Positions 28,103 to 37,303 are shown, numbered from the stretch's first letter. The stretch is 64,000 nucleotides of DNA from Belliella aquatica (GCF_014637795.1 NZ_BMFD01000002.1:318996-382995), one strand, 5' to 3'. Notes: generated by a model not told the origin, from the sequence alone. Made by a program: numbers and translations.

Positions 28103-29003
28103 GGAAAATCCTATAGAAGTATGATTTTATCGCTAATAGCCTCTGTCTTTGATTTCCATAAAATATTGACACAATAAATGCCTCAAATAATTCCTTCCTA
28201 TTAAAATCGGAATATTGAATAAAAAAAATAAACCAAGTCACAAAAAAATCTCGCTCTTCAGACCCAAGGAAGAAATTCTTTTTAAAGGAATTGAACAATG
28301 AGATTTTGGCGGGATAATCAATTTTAATTTTTTCCTGCAATGTAAGATTTAAGTAGTTAGAAGAAATGGATTGATCATCAATCCTCCTAATTACTTTTAT
28401 TTCATTTATAAAAAAAATTTCGGGTTTTGTTAATAGAATTCTGGTAAATAATTCACCTTCTTGGTTTCTTCTCAAACCTTCATCAAACAGTTTTTCTAAA
28501 GACAGTAAAAAAGTCCTTTTAAATAATGGTAATGATGTTTGAAACCAAAAACTTCCCTTTAAGTATTTTATAGGTCTTTTTTTTTTATCTACTTCAAATA
28601 CGAATTCAGATTTTATTAGGGCATCATCAAAATTCTGGAGACTAGTGAGTACAAAATCGTAATCCGAATCGATGAGAATCTCAAGTTGCTTTTCAATTTT
28701 ATCTTCAATTAAAATGTCGTCAGAATCAAGCCAATTGATAAATTCACCTTTAGACATCTCAAATGCATAATTCCTTGCAGCATTACCACCTGCCATGCGG
28801 TCTTCAGGTCTTTTAAATAGATGGAACCTAGAATCTTTCTCAGCGTATTCCTCAAGAATCTTCCAAGAACCATCTGTACTATGGTCATCTACAATGATAC
28901 ATTCCCAATAGATATAGGATTGCTTAAGTACCGAATCTAAAGTTTCCCTTAGAAAGGGAGCTTTATTATAATTGGGGATAAGGATGGAAACGAGCGGATT
29001 CAT
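28092..29003 (-). CDS. GT2-family glycosyltransferase, paralogue B
   Basis: 303 aa. PLVSILIPNYNKAPFLRETL, then IIVDDHSTDGSWKILEEYAE, MAGGNAARNYAFEMSKGEF, and INWLDSDDIL. The equivalent of NQDGEF here is NQEGELFTRILL. N-terminal domain nearly the same as paralogue A; C-terminal halves differ, consistent with different acceptors. Overlaps the upstream PRTase-like gene by 4 nt. Confidence 0.92.
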   Translation of the reverse strand: MNPLVSILIPNYNKAPFLRETLDSVLKQSYIYWECIIVDDHSTDGSWKILEEYAEKDSRFHLFKRPEDRMAGGNAARNYAFEMSKGEFINWLDSDDILIEDKIEKQLEILIDSDYDFVLTSLQNFDDALIKSEFVFEVDKKKRPIKYLKGSFWFQTSLPLFKRTFLLSLEKLFDEGLRRNQEGELFTRILLTKPEIFFINEIKVIRRIDDQSISSNYLNLTLQEKIKIDYPAKISLFNSFKKNFFLGSEERDFFVTWFIFFIQYSDFNRKELFEAFIVSIFYGNQRQRLLAIKSYFYRIFHGK

Positions 29004-29977
29004 CCAAACATCTTTCTTTTTATTTTGGAGAGTATGCCCCTTATTTTAAATCTTATAATATCTTCTTCCTTAAAGGAATCATAAAATTCCATCGAATCAG
29101 TGCAGAAAACAGGTAATTTGGTTATTTGATTAATTTCCTTTGATTGACGTTTAGAACTTTCAATAAATAAAATAGAACTGTACCTTTTCTTTAAATAAAC
29201 CTCTGCTTTAAATTTACCATGGCAGTTTAATTCTTGTCTTTTTTCTTTTGAAGGCAAATTCAACATAAAGAGTTCTTCAAATTCAATTTGATGTTTTTTT
29301 AACCAAGTTTGGGTTTCTTCCCTATATTTCTCTAATCTGCTAGTGACTAGATATTTGATTTTTACTTTTGGTAGATACTTTGGAACGGCATTTAAAATAA
29401 AATCTTTATATTTTTCTCCATCGTCATTTTGTTCCTCTGTGGGATCTTCACATAGAACACCATCTATGTCAACACACGAATTCGCATAAATCCATGACCT
29501 AGTAAGATTCCATTCAAAAATTCTAGGGTTTTCTAGGATTTCAAAGAAAAAATCAACTTTATGTTTTGATTCCCCTGTTGAATATATGGTGCAATAAAAG
29601 AAATTAAAATCAGCTTCAATATTTTTTAACTGTTGCTTACAAATTCTTAGAGCATTACCCGTATTTATAGAATCATCTACGACCAAAACATTTTTGCTCT
29701 TTTTAACTTGAGAACTATAAGACCCTATTCTTTCACCTCCCAATGGTGAAAGTCCCCCAAGAAATTCATTTAAACTGGCAAAAGGTTTATGACAATACAA
29801 GGACAATAATGTTGCAGGTAATATTCCGCTTCTAGGTACGCCCACAATCAGATCGATTTCCTTAGGTATAATATCAAATTTCAATTTTATAAGATCATTC
29901 ATGTCCTTAAATGATCTAAAATTTAACCTTTTATACTTTTCTACCTTTAATCCCAAGATTAATCCATTTATGATCAT
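29000..29977 (-). CDS. Phosphoribosyltransferase-HAD-like fusion in a glycan locus
   Basis: 325 aa. N-terminal type I PRTase domain (about 25-165) with IDLIVGVPRSGILPA and the PRPP loop VLVVDDSINTGNAL; C-terminal HAD-like domain (about 168-325) beginning CVDIDGVLCEDP (nucleophile Asp), then TSRLEKYREE. It overlaps the methyltransferase gene by 47 nt if the first Met is used; an internal TTG a few codons later is an alternative. PRTase-HAD fusions are sometimes found in capsule and O-antigen clusters. The substrate is not known; nucleotide-linked or phosphorylated sugar processing is a guess. Confidence 0.8.
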   Translation of the reverse strand: MIINGLILGLKVEKYKRLNFRSFKDMNDLIKLKFDIIPKEIDLIVGVPRSGILPATLLSLYCHKPFASLNEFLGGLSPLGGERIGSYSSQVKKSKNVLVVDDSINTGNALRICKQQLKNIEADFNFFYCTIYSTGESKHKVDFFFEILENPRIFEWNLTRSWIYANSCVDIDGVLCEDPTEEQNDDGEKYKDFILNAVPKYLPKVKIKYLVTSRLEKYREETQTWLKKHQIEFEELFMLNLPSKEKRQELNCHGKFKAEVYLKKRYSSILFIESSKRQSKEINQITKLPVFCTDSMEFYDSFKEEDIIRFKIRGILSKIKRKMFG

Positions 29978-30545
29978 AGCCTCGTACTTCGGAATTTTCC
30001 ATTTTTCTAATTTCTGAAAAGCCTGCTTCCTGCAATAAGTTTTCTAAGTATCTATAAGAAAAAATAGCTAGATGCCAATTAGGATGTCCCAACGTTCCTT
30101 TACCATCCCCGTATGTAAATATCCTTCCTGATGCCCAAATACAAGGATCTTTTTGGGGGTTGAATTTATACCAACCATCAAGGTCCAAGTAATTATCACC
30201 ATCCTCAGCGTTTATAAAAGCTTTTGCTATTTTGTAACCATCAGGTACCCAAATTTCTATCTCACCACCAATTTTAATGACTCTTTGCCATTCCTTTAAT
30301 ACATCTAATGTTTTGTACCATGGTATATGTTCTAGAATATGACTGGCATATAATACTTTAAATGTCCCATTAGGAAAGGGCAGCGGCTTAGATGCATTTA
30401 TTATATAATCTGTAACAGGAGAATTTGCAATGTTCAATGTTTCAAATCCAGGAATTCTCACTTCTCCAGGACCAATTTCTAAGTTTCTAGATTCTTTATT
30501 TCGATTTTTAAAAAGGTTAATCTTGGTTTTAATATAATTTTTCAT
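29931..30545 (-). CDS. Class I SAM-dependent methyltransferase
   Basis: 204 aa. Motif I in a reduced form (NLEIGPGEVRIPGFETLNI), then LPFPNGTFKVLYASHILEHI (motifs II/III), WQRVIKIGGEIEIWVPDGYK, and GWYKFNPQKD. This pattern matches glycan-cluster methyltransferases of the Methyltransf_11 type. It follows the Wzt-like gene by 3 nt and overlaps the next gene. May cap the non-reducing end, which would agree with an ABC exporter that recognises a terminal modification; that is inference. Confidence 0.85.
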   Translation of the reverse strand: MKNYIKTKINLFKNRNKESRNLEIGPGEVRIPGFETLNIANSPVTDYIINASKPLPFPNGTFKVLYASHILEHIPWYKTLDVLKEWQRVIKIGGEIEIWVPDGYKIAKAFINAEDGDNYLDLDGWYKFNPQKDPCIWASGRIFTYGDGKGTLGHPNWHLAIFSYRYLENLLQEAGFSEIRKMENSEVRGYDHKWINLGIKGRKV

Positions 30546-30548
30546 TGT

Positions 30549-31802
30549 TTAACTTAAAATAAGATTCTGAGATTTAACCACAATGTTTCCATAAGAGCTT
30601 TGCCAATTCATCAAAGAAGGTTTTTCAGGGTTTAAATTAGCAACCGAAAAAACTAAGGCATGCCTATGTACTAAAAATTCTCTCCTTGATTCAAACAAAT
30701 CTCCTAAGCCTAAAGAAAACGATAATTTATATTCACCTTCTACCAGATTGGGAGATTTGATCACCAATTCAAGTCTGCCATTTTGGAATTCACTTTGTGA
30801 AATTACATTAGTTACGCCAGAAAAAATATTGATTTCATCCATAGATGAAACGGTTACTCCTAATCTAAACTCATTTGGCAATAAATTTTTAGACTTAATA
30901 GAAAATTCAAATTTCAAATCATCAAAAATTTCAAAAGCATTGTTCCCGTTTTTATATTCAACTACGATCCCTTCAAAGATTTCAGATTCAAAACTTTGAT
31001 TTTCACTCTTTGATTTTTGAATACGTAAGTATTCATTTACAACTTCATTGGTATTGGAGGTTAATCTTAGAGAACCTTCATTAAGTAAAATTGACTTTCT
31101 TGTCAGGTTTCTAACGGCACCCATATTATGGCTCACGAATAATACGGTTCTACCTTCCTTCTGACTTACATCCTCCATTTTACCCAGACATTTCTTTTGA
31201 AATTCAAAATCACCAACCGACAAAACTTCATCGATTATCAAAATCTCAGGTTCCAAATGGGCCGCTACTGAAAATCCTAACCTTACTCGCATCCCAGAAG
31301 AATAAAACTTAACAGGCGTATCCACATATTTCTCTACTCCTGAGAAGTCTATAATTTCCTCCAGCTTTCGGTCTATTTCCTTTTTGGTCATCCCAAGGAT
31401 GGTCCCGTTCATATAAATGTTTTCCCGTCCAGTTAGCTCTGGATGAAATCCAGTACCTACTTCCAGCAAAGCAGCTACCCTACCATTCATTTCAATCCTT
31501 CCAGAGGTGGGTTCGGTAATCTTTGAGAGAATTTTGAGTAAAGTAGATTTACCAGCTCCATTCTTTCCAATAATCCCAAGCACTTCACCCTTCTTCACTT
31601 CAAAACTCACATCTTTCAAAGCCCAATGGACAGATTCACTTTCTTCTTCGAATTTCCCTAGGCTTTTGATTCGCTTGAAGTTCTCTATTGGAGCTTTAAA
31701 GTTATTCCAAATCTGCTGTGCAAAGGTGTCTGCTTTCTTTTCTTGCAGACCTATACGGTAGCGTTTGGAGAGGTTTTCGACTTTTATGATGGTGTCTGAC
31801 AT
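30549..31802 (-). CDS. wzt: Wzt-like ABC transporter ATPase with C-terminal binding domain
   Basis: 417 aa. ABC domain about 1-245 with Walker A GIIGKNGAGKSTLLKIL, signature YSSGMRVRLGFSVAAH and Walker B EILIIDEVLSVGD; then a C-terminal Wzt_C-type beta-sandwich domain (about 265-417). In E. coli O9a-type systems this domain binds the modified end of the finished glycan and couples it to export. Its permease partner is 32326-33141, separated here by a DUF559 gene. The neighbouring methyltransferase fits a terminal-modification model. Symbol by family resemblance. Confidence 0.92.
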   Translation of the reverse strand: MSDTIIKVENLSKRYRIGLQEKKADTFAQQIWNNFKAPIENFKRIKSLGKFEEESESVHWALKDVSFEVKKGEVLGIIGKNGAGKSTLLKILSKITEPTSGRIEMNGRVAALLEVGTGFHPELTGRENIYMNGTILGMTKKEIDRKLEEIIDFSGVEKYVDTPVKFYSSGMRVRLGFSVAAHLEPEILIIDEVLSVGDFEFQKKCLGKMEDVSQKEGRTVLFVSHNMGAVRNLTRKSILLNEGSLRLTSNTNEVVNEYLRIQKSKSENQSFESEIFEGIVVEYKNGNNAFEIFDDLKFEFSIKSKNLLPNEFRLGVTVSSMDEINIFSGVTNVISQSEFQNGRLELVIKSPNLVEGEYKLSFSLGLGDLFESRREFLVHRHALVFSVANLNPEKPSLMNWQSSYGNIVVKSQNLILS

Positions 31803-31871
31803 GCCCCCTAAATCCCCCTAAAGGGGGACCTACCCCCGCTGTATAATAGTTTATAATTCATTTAATGGTTA

Positions 31872-32249
31872 TTATCTTTTAATTTCTGAAATCTTATCAA
31901 GAATTTTGAAAAGGACTTCATTTGTTTCATTTAGAACTGATTCATTAGAAAATCGGATGATGTGGAGACCTAGATTTTTGAGTTCTTCTTCTCTGCCTAA
32001 ATCTCTTTCTTTCTGATCTTTTTCTTCGTGAACATCTCCATCAAGTTCAATGACCAATTTGTATTGATGGCAATAGAAGTCTATTATAAACTTTGATATT
32101 GGATGCTGTCTTCTAAACTTCAAGCCATTCAATTTTCCAGCTCTCAATCTTTCCCATATTACCTGCTCTGCGATCGTCATATTCTCTCTTAACTCCTTCG
32201 CTCTTCGGAATATTTCAGGTGAAGCGTTATGATTGAATTTGCTTGACAT
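31872..32249 (-). CDS. DUF559 (Vsr/PD-D-E-x-K-like) protein inserted between wzm and wzt
   Basis: 125 aa, complete. Motifs of the family: EQVIWERLRAGKLNGLKFRR, then QHPISKFIIDFYC, and YKLVIELDGDVHEEKD, where the D and E-x-D acids form the nuclease-like core. Flanked by hairpin repeats: gcccctaaatccccctaaag (near 31803) and cccctcctgaaggagggg (near 32292-32309). The gene separates the permease from the ATPase of the same exporter, which are normally adjacent. This suggests insertion as a small endonuclease-bearing element. Activity is not known. Confidence 0.85.
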   Translation of the reverse strand: MSSKFNHNASPEIFRRAKELRENMTIAEQVIWERLRAGKLNGLKFRRQHPISKFIIDFYCHQYKLVIELDGDVHEEKDQKERDLGREEELKNLGLHIIRFSNESVLNETNEVLFKILDKISEIKR

Positions 32250-32325
32250 TAATGATTGACAAAATTAAGAGACACTAATTTTATTAGGGGATCTCCCCTC
32301 CTGAAGGAGGGGTTGGGGGAGGCAG

Positions 32326-33141
32326 TTAAGCGACATCAGCAAATACTTTCTCCATTCGTCTAAAGTAGAACAAACCAAATACAAAGAAGATTATGGCTAC
32401 TATTGATCCAGGCCAGATCCATTCCCAGGGCATTGGGCGGCTGAGGAACATGGCTCGGATTCCTTCTATTACTCCTACCATTGGGTTGAGGGAATAGAGG
32501 AATTGATATTGTTCTGGTACTGCTGTGGTGCTGTAGACTACTGGGGCTCCGTAAAGAAGAAGCTGGACAATAAATCCTAGGGCATATTTGACATCACGAT
32601 ATTGTACTGCCATGGCAGAGAGTATCATTCCTATGCCAAGCGAAGTCATTAAAAGTTGAATCAAAAGAATGGGCAACCAGATAATTCCAATTCCCGGCAT
32701 GACCTTGAAGTAAATCAATAGAATAAGTAAGACTACAAAAGAAATAATAAAGTCTAGCAACTTGGAAAAGATAGCAGCCAGGGGTAATATTAATCTAGGA
32801 AAATACACTTTGGTGATCATTCCTGCATTCGCAATAAGACTGTTTGCTGATTCATTTAATGTACCAGAAAAGTAATTCCATGGCCACAGTGCTAAGTATG
32901 AAAACAAGATATAAGGCATCCCATCAGAATCTACTTTAGCTAAGCCCCCAAATACAACGGTAAAAACAAGAGTAGTAAATAAAGGCTGAATAATTGCCCA
33001 ACCTATCCCAAGAATTGATTGTGCATATCGAGCCTTGATTCCTCTGACAGTTAAGAAATATAAGAGATCCTTATATCTCCATAGTTCTTCAAAATCAATG
33101 ACTTTCCACCCTTTGGAAGGTTCAATTACTGTTTTATTCAT
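32326..33141 (-). CDS. wzm: Wzm-like ABC-2 polysaccharide export permease
   Basis: About 271 aa with six membrane helices. The ATG at 33141 overlaps the PglD-like stop by 8 nt (ATGAATAA), a better start than the longer reading 30 nt upstream. Family marks: LWRYKDLLYFLTVRGIKARY, SILGIGWAIIQPL, and FLYSLNPMVGVIEGIRAMFL near the end. It pairs with the Wzt-like ATPase. It moves the completed lipid-linked glycan to the periplasm. Symbol by family resemblance. Confidence 0.93.
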   Translation of the reverse strand: MNKTVIEPSKGWKVIDFEELWRYKDLLYFLTVRGIKARYAQSILGIGWAIIQPLFTTLVFTVVFGGLAKVDSDGMPYILFSYLALWPWNYFSGTLNESANSLIANAGMITKVYFPRLILPLAAIFSKLLDFIISFVVLLILLIYFKVMPGIGIIWLPILLIQLLMTSLGIGMILSAMAVQYRDVKYALGFIVQLLLYGAPVVYSTTAVPEQYQFLYSLNPMVGVIEGIRAMFLSRPMPWEWIWPGSIVAIIFFVFGLFYFRRMEKVFADVA

Positions 33142-33754
33142 TTCTATACACCATTCTTCCTGGAACCCCAACTATTAAGCTTCCTTCTGAAACATCTTTC
33201 GTAACCACAGCCCCTGCTCCTATTTTGACATTATTACCGATTTTGATGTTTGGAAGGATCGTAGCATTTGCACCTACCAAAACTTGATTGCCAAGGGTAA
33301 CTTTTCCTAAGAGTGCTGCTCCTGGGGCTATTTCACAGAAATCACCAATCTTTACTTCATGATGGATTTTTGCTGAAGTGTTGATCAAGGTTCCCTTTCC
33401 AATTATAGTTTTCGGTCCAATAAAACAAAGGTTCATGATATCAGCTTGTCCGCATTCTGATGAAGGGCTTAAACAGTTATCTTGACCTTTAATAGTTATA
33501 TGTTCACCCCCGAGTATTGTAAACCTCTTATAAAACTCTTCTCTAACTGATGAATTTCCTACACCAAGAATAAACCTAGGATCTTTAGAAAAATGTGTTT
33601 TAAGTGCTTCTTCGGATTTTAGGATAGGAAATTGCTCTTCGAATAATACTTCAGATCCTACTTCATCAAAGAAAACCAAATTATCAGTTCTATTTTGAGC
33701 AATCAAAATATCTAAAACTTCCAATGCATGTCCACCTGCTCCTGCTATTACCAT
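33134..33754 (-). CDS. PglD/NeuD-like sugar O- or N-acetyltransferase
   Basis: 206 aa. N-terminal Rossmann-like nucleotide-sugar-binding part (MVIAGAGGHALEVLDIL), then a left-handed parallel beta-helix of hexapeptide repeats (about 100-195: IGPKTIIGKGTLINTSAKIH and INTSAKIHHEVKIGDFCEI), ending IVGVPGRMVYRNE. The His in AKIHHEV is the likely catalytic base. Overlap with wzm and a 2-nt gap to the DegT gene show a tight operon. With the aminotransferase it would make an acetamido sugar, as PglE/PglD do; no dehydratase partner is in the window. Confidence 0.9.
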   Translation of the reverse strand: MVIAGAGGHALEVLDILIAQNRTDNLVFFDEVGSEVLFEEQFPILKSEEALKTHFSKDPRFILGVGNSSVREEFYKRFTILGGEHITIKGQDNCLSPSSECGQADIMNLCFIGPKTIIGKGTLINTSAKIHHEVKIGDFCEIAPGAALLGKVTLGNQVLVGANATILPNIKIGNNVKIGAGAVVTKDVSEGSLIVGVPGRMVYRNE

Positions 33755-33756
33755 AC

Positions 33757-34833
33757 CTAATTATTTTGAGCCCTTAATAAAATTCTTGCTATCATCCTCT
33801 GTTCCTCTTTAGTCAATGAATGATACAAGGGTAAACAAAGTACTTTTTCAGATGTGTTATCTGAAACAGGGCAGTGACCTTGGGTATAATCCAAGTTGTT
33901 TAGTCCAGGATAGAAGTATCTTCTGCTACCTATTTGATTATCTTCCAATGCCTTCATACTTTTTTGAAGTAGTTCTACATTAGAAAATAAGATAGGGAAA
34001 TAAGCGTAGTTATAGTTTTCTATTTTGCCTATAGATGGATAGGTTACTTTAAGGCCTTTAAGGAGCTCTTTGTAAAAGAGATATTGTTCTTGTTTTGTCT
34101 TTTGGATATTATCTATCTCAGGTAGCACAGCCAAACCCATCGCCGCATGGAATTCTGAGTTTTTGGCATTGATACCGATACCATTGAACTTCTCGAATCC
34201 ATCATGACCAAAGTTTCTTAGGTACGCCATCCGCTTTAAAAGTTCAGGATCTTTGGTAAAAACGCCTCCTCCCTCAATGGTATGGAAAATTTTAGTAGCA
34301 TGAAAACTACAAGTACTGATATCTCCAAATTCGAAAATACTTTTACCACTTACTTTGACCCCAAAAGCATGTGCTCCATCATAAATGACTTTGAGTCCAT
34401 GTTTGTCTGCAATCTTTTGAATCTTCTCTACTTCGCAGGGAATACCATAGACATGCGTAGCCAAAATCACTGAAGTATTTTCCGTGATAGCAGCTTCGAT
34501 TAAGTCTGGGTTGATCGTGAGCCTATCAGCCAAAATATCCACAAATACAGGTTGACAACCTTCCCAAATGATGCTTGTTGTCGTCGCTACATAAGAAAAA
34601 GGTGTCGTGATAATTTCTCCTTTTAAATTCAGTGCTTTGATTGCGAGTTGAAGTGCAATTGTTCCATTTGATACAAAAAGTAAATGATCGAGACCAAGAT
34701 GTTCTTTGAGTCGGAGTTCCAGTTCGTTGACGAGCGGACCATTGTTAGTCAACCAATTTCTTTCCCATATTCCATCTAGGTAATGGTCATAGTCTTTACG
34801 GGGTGGAAGGAAGGGTTTGGTAACGGGGATCAA
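33757..34833 (-). CDS. DegT/DnrJ/EryC1-family PLP sugar aminotransferase
   Basis: 358 aa. MIPVTKPFLPPRKDYDHYL, VSNGTIALQLAIKALNLKGE (cofactor phosphate site), DGAHAFGVKVSG (Asp that pairs with the PLP pyridine) and SFHATKIFHTIEGGG (the Schiff-base lysine at about residue 183). Acts on a nucleotide 4-keto-sugar to give an amino sugar. It begins the wzm-wzt side of the locus. Upstream 34834-34999 is short repeat DNA with no gene. Confidence 0.93.
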   Translation of the reverse strand: MIPVTKPFLPPRKDYDHYLDGIWERNWLTNNGPLVNELELRLKEHLGLDHLLFVSNGTIALQLAIKALNLKGEIITTPFSYVATTTSIIWEGCQPVFVDILADRLTINPDLIEAAITENTSVILATHVYGIPCEVEKIQKIADKHGLKVIYDGAHAFGVKVSGKSIFEFGDISTCSFHATKIFHTIEGGGVFTKDPELLKRMAYLRNFGHDGFEKFNGIGINAKNSEFHAAMGLAVLPEIDNIQKTKQEQYLFYKELLKGLKVTYPSIGKIENYNYAYFPILFSNVELLQKSMKALEDNQIGSRRYFYPGLNNLDYTQGHCPVSDNTSEKVLCLPLYHSLTKEEQRMIARILLRAQNN

Positions 34834-34999
34834 ATTAATTTTAGATTTTAGAGGGTAGATTTTAGATTTGGTTTTAAAAAGTTGGAAGGTTAATTGGTTA
34901 AGTGGTTAACTGGTTATTTTATGTTCAATAGAATTGGGACCATCCCTTGCGGGAGGAAATCACTAAGAACTCCAAGAGGCACAAAGAGCTCTAAGTTTA

Positions 35000-36519
35000 T
35001 TATTCTAAATGAAATGGAAGCATTTTGAATTTACTTCTGACTATGTCTGTCATTCCTCCAGCACCAATCAGAAAGATGAGGGGTAATAGAGGGACTAGGA
35101 AGCGGGAGTTCCAGTTGATCGATAATAGGCAGACGCTTAGGACTGCTACTGTGAGGAATGTAATGACGAAATATTTGATCGTGGTATCTAGGTTCTTGGA
35201 AATGAGTTGCCTCACTGTGAAGTAGTACATGGGCAGCAGCACTGCTAGGGCGATGATGTTGTGTGTCCAGGAGAAATATGGTCTGATATAGAAGACGAAG
35301 TAGAATGCTTTGGTAGCGAAGAGTTTCAGGCTATACCATGGGTTCATGATTATGATCGTCAGGAGCTTCCATAATGCAGGGTGATCTGGATTAGGAAGGT
35401 AGAGGTTTTCCGGCACTGTAAGCATGAGCCACTTGGCATAAGGTTGGTCGGCTACGGTGTGTATGTTGTAGACTATCTCTCCTATTTGGTAGTTTTCCAC
35501 GAAGCCGAAGGTGGAGAGCATTTTGTTTAGGAGAAGGAGGAAAAGGATGAAGGATGAAAGGGAAAAGGTTAAAGGGAAAAGGTTAAAGGTTAAAGGGACC
35601 ACGAATTTCGCGACTTTACCGAATTGGGGTTGATATTTTAGATTGAAAATGGAGCTCGCAAAGGACTGCTAAGGGGCAAAGGGCGCAATGAGGAAGGGGT
35701 ATTGAAGGATGAAGGATGAAGGGAAAAGGAATTAGTTAATTGAGTTGATTGGGTTGAATTAGTTGATTGGGTTAACTGAGTATGAGTAGATGAGATTTTC
35801 CCGCAATCCTGCGGTACAGATTCCTGCAATTCTGCGGGACTGGCCTCTTCCGCCTCCCTACGTGAGGTAAACCTTCCCTTCGGGAGGTAAATTCGAAATG
35901 ACAAAGTGTATTTAGTGAATAGTTTGTATAGTCCTACGGCGAGGAGGGCGGCGAGGAAGGCTACTGCTGTTGGTTTGACCAATATGGCCCAAGCGGCGAT
36001 GAGTATGGCGATTACTTTTTGATATGTTTTTAGGTTGCCACGGTAGGCTTTAGAAAGGAAATAGAAGCTGATGCAGTATAAGCTGATTAAGAGAGACTCT
36101 GCATAAAGGAAGAGATTCCAAAACGAGATCATGAAAAACCCAAGGAAGCATATTCCTGTGAATAGGGCTGTTTTTGGGTTTTGGAAGATATTGATGGAAG
36201 TGAAATATATTGCTATCAGCGCGATGTATGCGAAAATGTATTGAAAGATCACGATTCCTTCGAAGCCAGGTATGAGGCTATTTGCTCCTAGGATAAAAAG
36301 AGCATAGCCTATGTACCAGAATAGATGTGGTTTGAAGAAGAGTCCTTGTTCCCTGATTTCGGCTGCGTATTGCAGGTATCCCCAGGTGTCGTCATCGGTC
36401 ATGATTCCCAGTTTCATCAGGAGTGCTCCGTTGATGAGGATGAAGAGGATGGTGAAGATGAGGAGGTGGGGGAAAGGGGATTTCAGAATGTAGATTTTAG
36501 ATTTCAGATTTATCTCCAT
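35000..36519 (-). pseudogene. Split polytopic membrane protein (GT39-like) interrupted by repeat DNA
   Basis: Two reading frames belong to one gene. The 5' part (about 35905-36519) reads FPHLLIFTILFILINGALLM, with DDDTWGYLQYAAEIREQG after the first helix, as in lipid-linked-sugar GT-C proteins, and ends LYKLFTKYTL. The next bases are dispersed repeat. The 3' part (35000 to about 35545) resumes with LLNKMLSTFGFVENYQIGE, HPALWKLLTIIIMNPW, and a C-terminal LLSINWNSRFLVPLLPLIFL helix. The insert shifts the frame and introduces a stop before the second part. The 5' end is also repeat-derived (LKSKIYILKS), so the true start is unclear. Function presumably lost. Confidence 0.75.
35545..35903. repeat. 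Repeat insertion inside the split membrane protein
   Basis: About 360 bp of window-typical repeats: a gtcatttcgaatttacctcc edge (minus strand), cccgcaattctgcggga and cccgcaatcctgcggtac hairpins, ggttaattgagttg runs and aaggatgaagg runs. Both borders fall abruptly against the two halves of the same membrane-protein gene. Confidence 0.8.
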
Positions 36520-36967
36520 CCCCCCGTAACCCGATAGAAATCGGGAACGGGGCAGGCTTTGCGGGAGGCAAGCACGCAGATTGCGCGGATCCTCCCTTGC
36601 GGGAGGTAAATTCGCGGATTTAAATGGTCCATCCCTTTCGGGAGGCAGGCACGCAAAGACGCTGAGGCGCAAAGTTTTTTGAGAGGATATTTGGAGCGTA
36701 TTGATTCCGCTACGCCACGGCGCACTAGCACGGCGGACACGTGGTTGTAAGTTGATTTAATAAGTTTAATGATATTTTTAAGAGCGCAGAGGGCAGCTAG
36801 CTGCTTTTTTCTAGTCAGGGAAATTTGCCCCATCGGGTCGAAGAAAATTATTTTAGATTTGATAAAGCTGTAAAGCTTGGTCATTTTGTAATTTTTTTAC
36901 AACGGTTTTAGAAAAGATGAAGAAAGATACTGGTTGAAAGATTCTATCAAGAGGGATAGAATTTTCA
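36520..36967. repeat. Repeat stretch before the HepT gene, with a filled hairpin site
   Basis: Contains several gggaggcaagcacgc-type units, acgcaaagacgctgaggcgc and an extended hairpin at 36707-36736. There an 18-nt palindrome sits between ccgc and cacggcgg. A 124-codon minus frame here (36510-36884) is repeat-derived over most of its length and is not called. Confidence 0.7.
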
Positions 36968-37303
36968 TCAAATTATGGCAATTAACTTTTCTTTAAGTTG
37001 CGGAATGTCCACTGTAATTATTTGCCAAATTAAAATTTCATCTACACCGAAATATTCATGAACTAATACATTTCTAAGGCTAATAATTTCTCTCCAACTA
37101 ATATCAGGAGTGTTAATTTGAAGTTCTTTAGAAAGATGATTAGCAGCTTCTCCAATTATTTCTAATTGTTTAATGGTAGCAAACCTAATGATTGACTTTT
37201 TGGAAAAAGTTGAAAACTCTATGCCATCAATATAGCTTTCTATTTCAGAAATTGCATCTAAGATATGAAGTAAGCGCTGAGGATCGCCAATTTTACCTTT
37301 CAT
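36968..37303 (-). CDS. hepT: HepT-like toxin (HEPN, DUF86)
   Basis: 111 aa, helical. The RNVLVHEYF segment at about 79-87 is the R-x4-H-x-Y HEPN motif of HepT, with Tyr as the AMPylation target. It overlaps the MntA gene by 11 nt, the usual arrangement. HepT is an RNase whose activity is blocked when MntA adds AMP to the motif tyrosine. Motif and order are clear; activity is not tested. Symbol by family resemblance. Confidence 0.9.
   Translation of the reverse strand: MKGKIGDPQRLLHILDAISEIESYIDGIEFSTFSKKSIIRFATIKQLEIIGEAANHLSKELQINTPDISWREIISLRNVLVHEYFGVDEILIWQIITVDIPQLKEKLIAII

Noticed and set aside
36510-36884. 124-codon minus-strand frame
   Set aside because: Second half is repeat-encoded; first half has no recognisable family and lies in a gene-free stretch.
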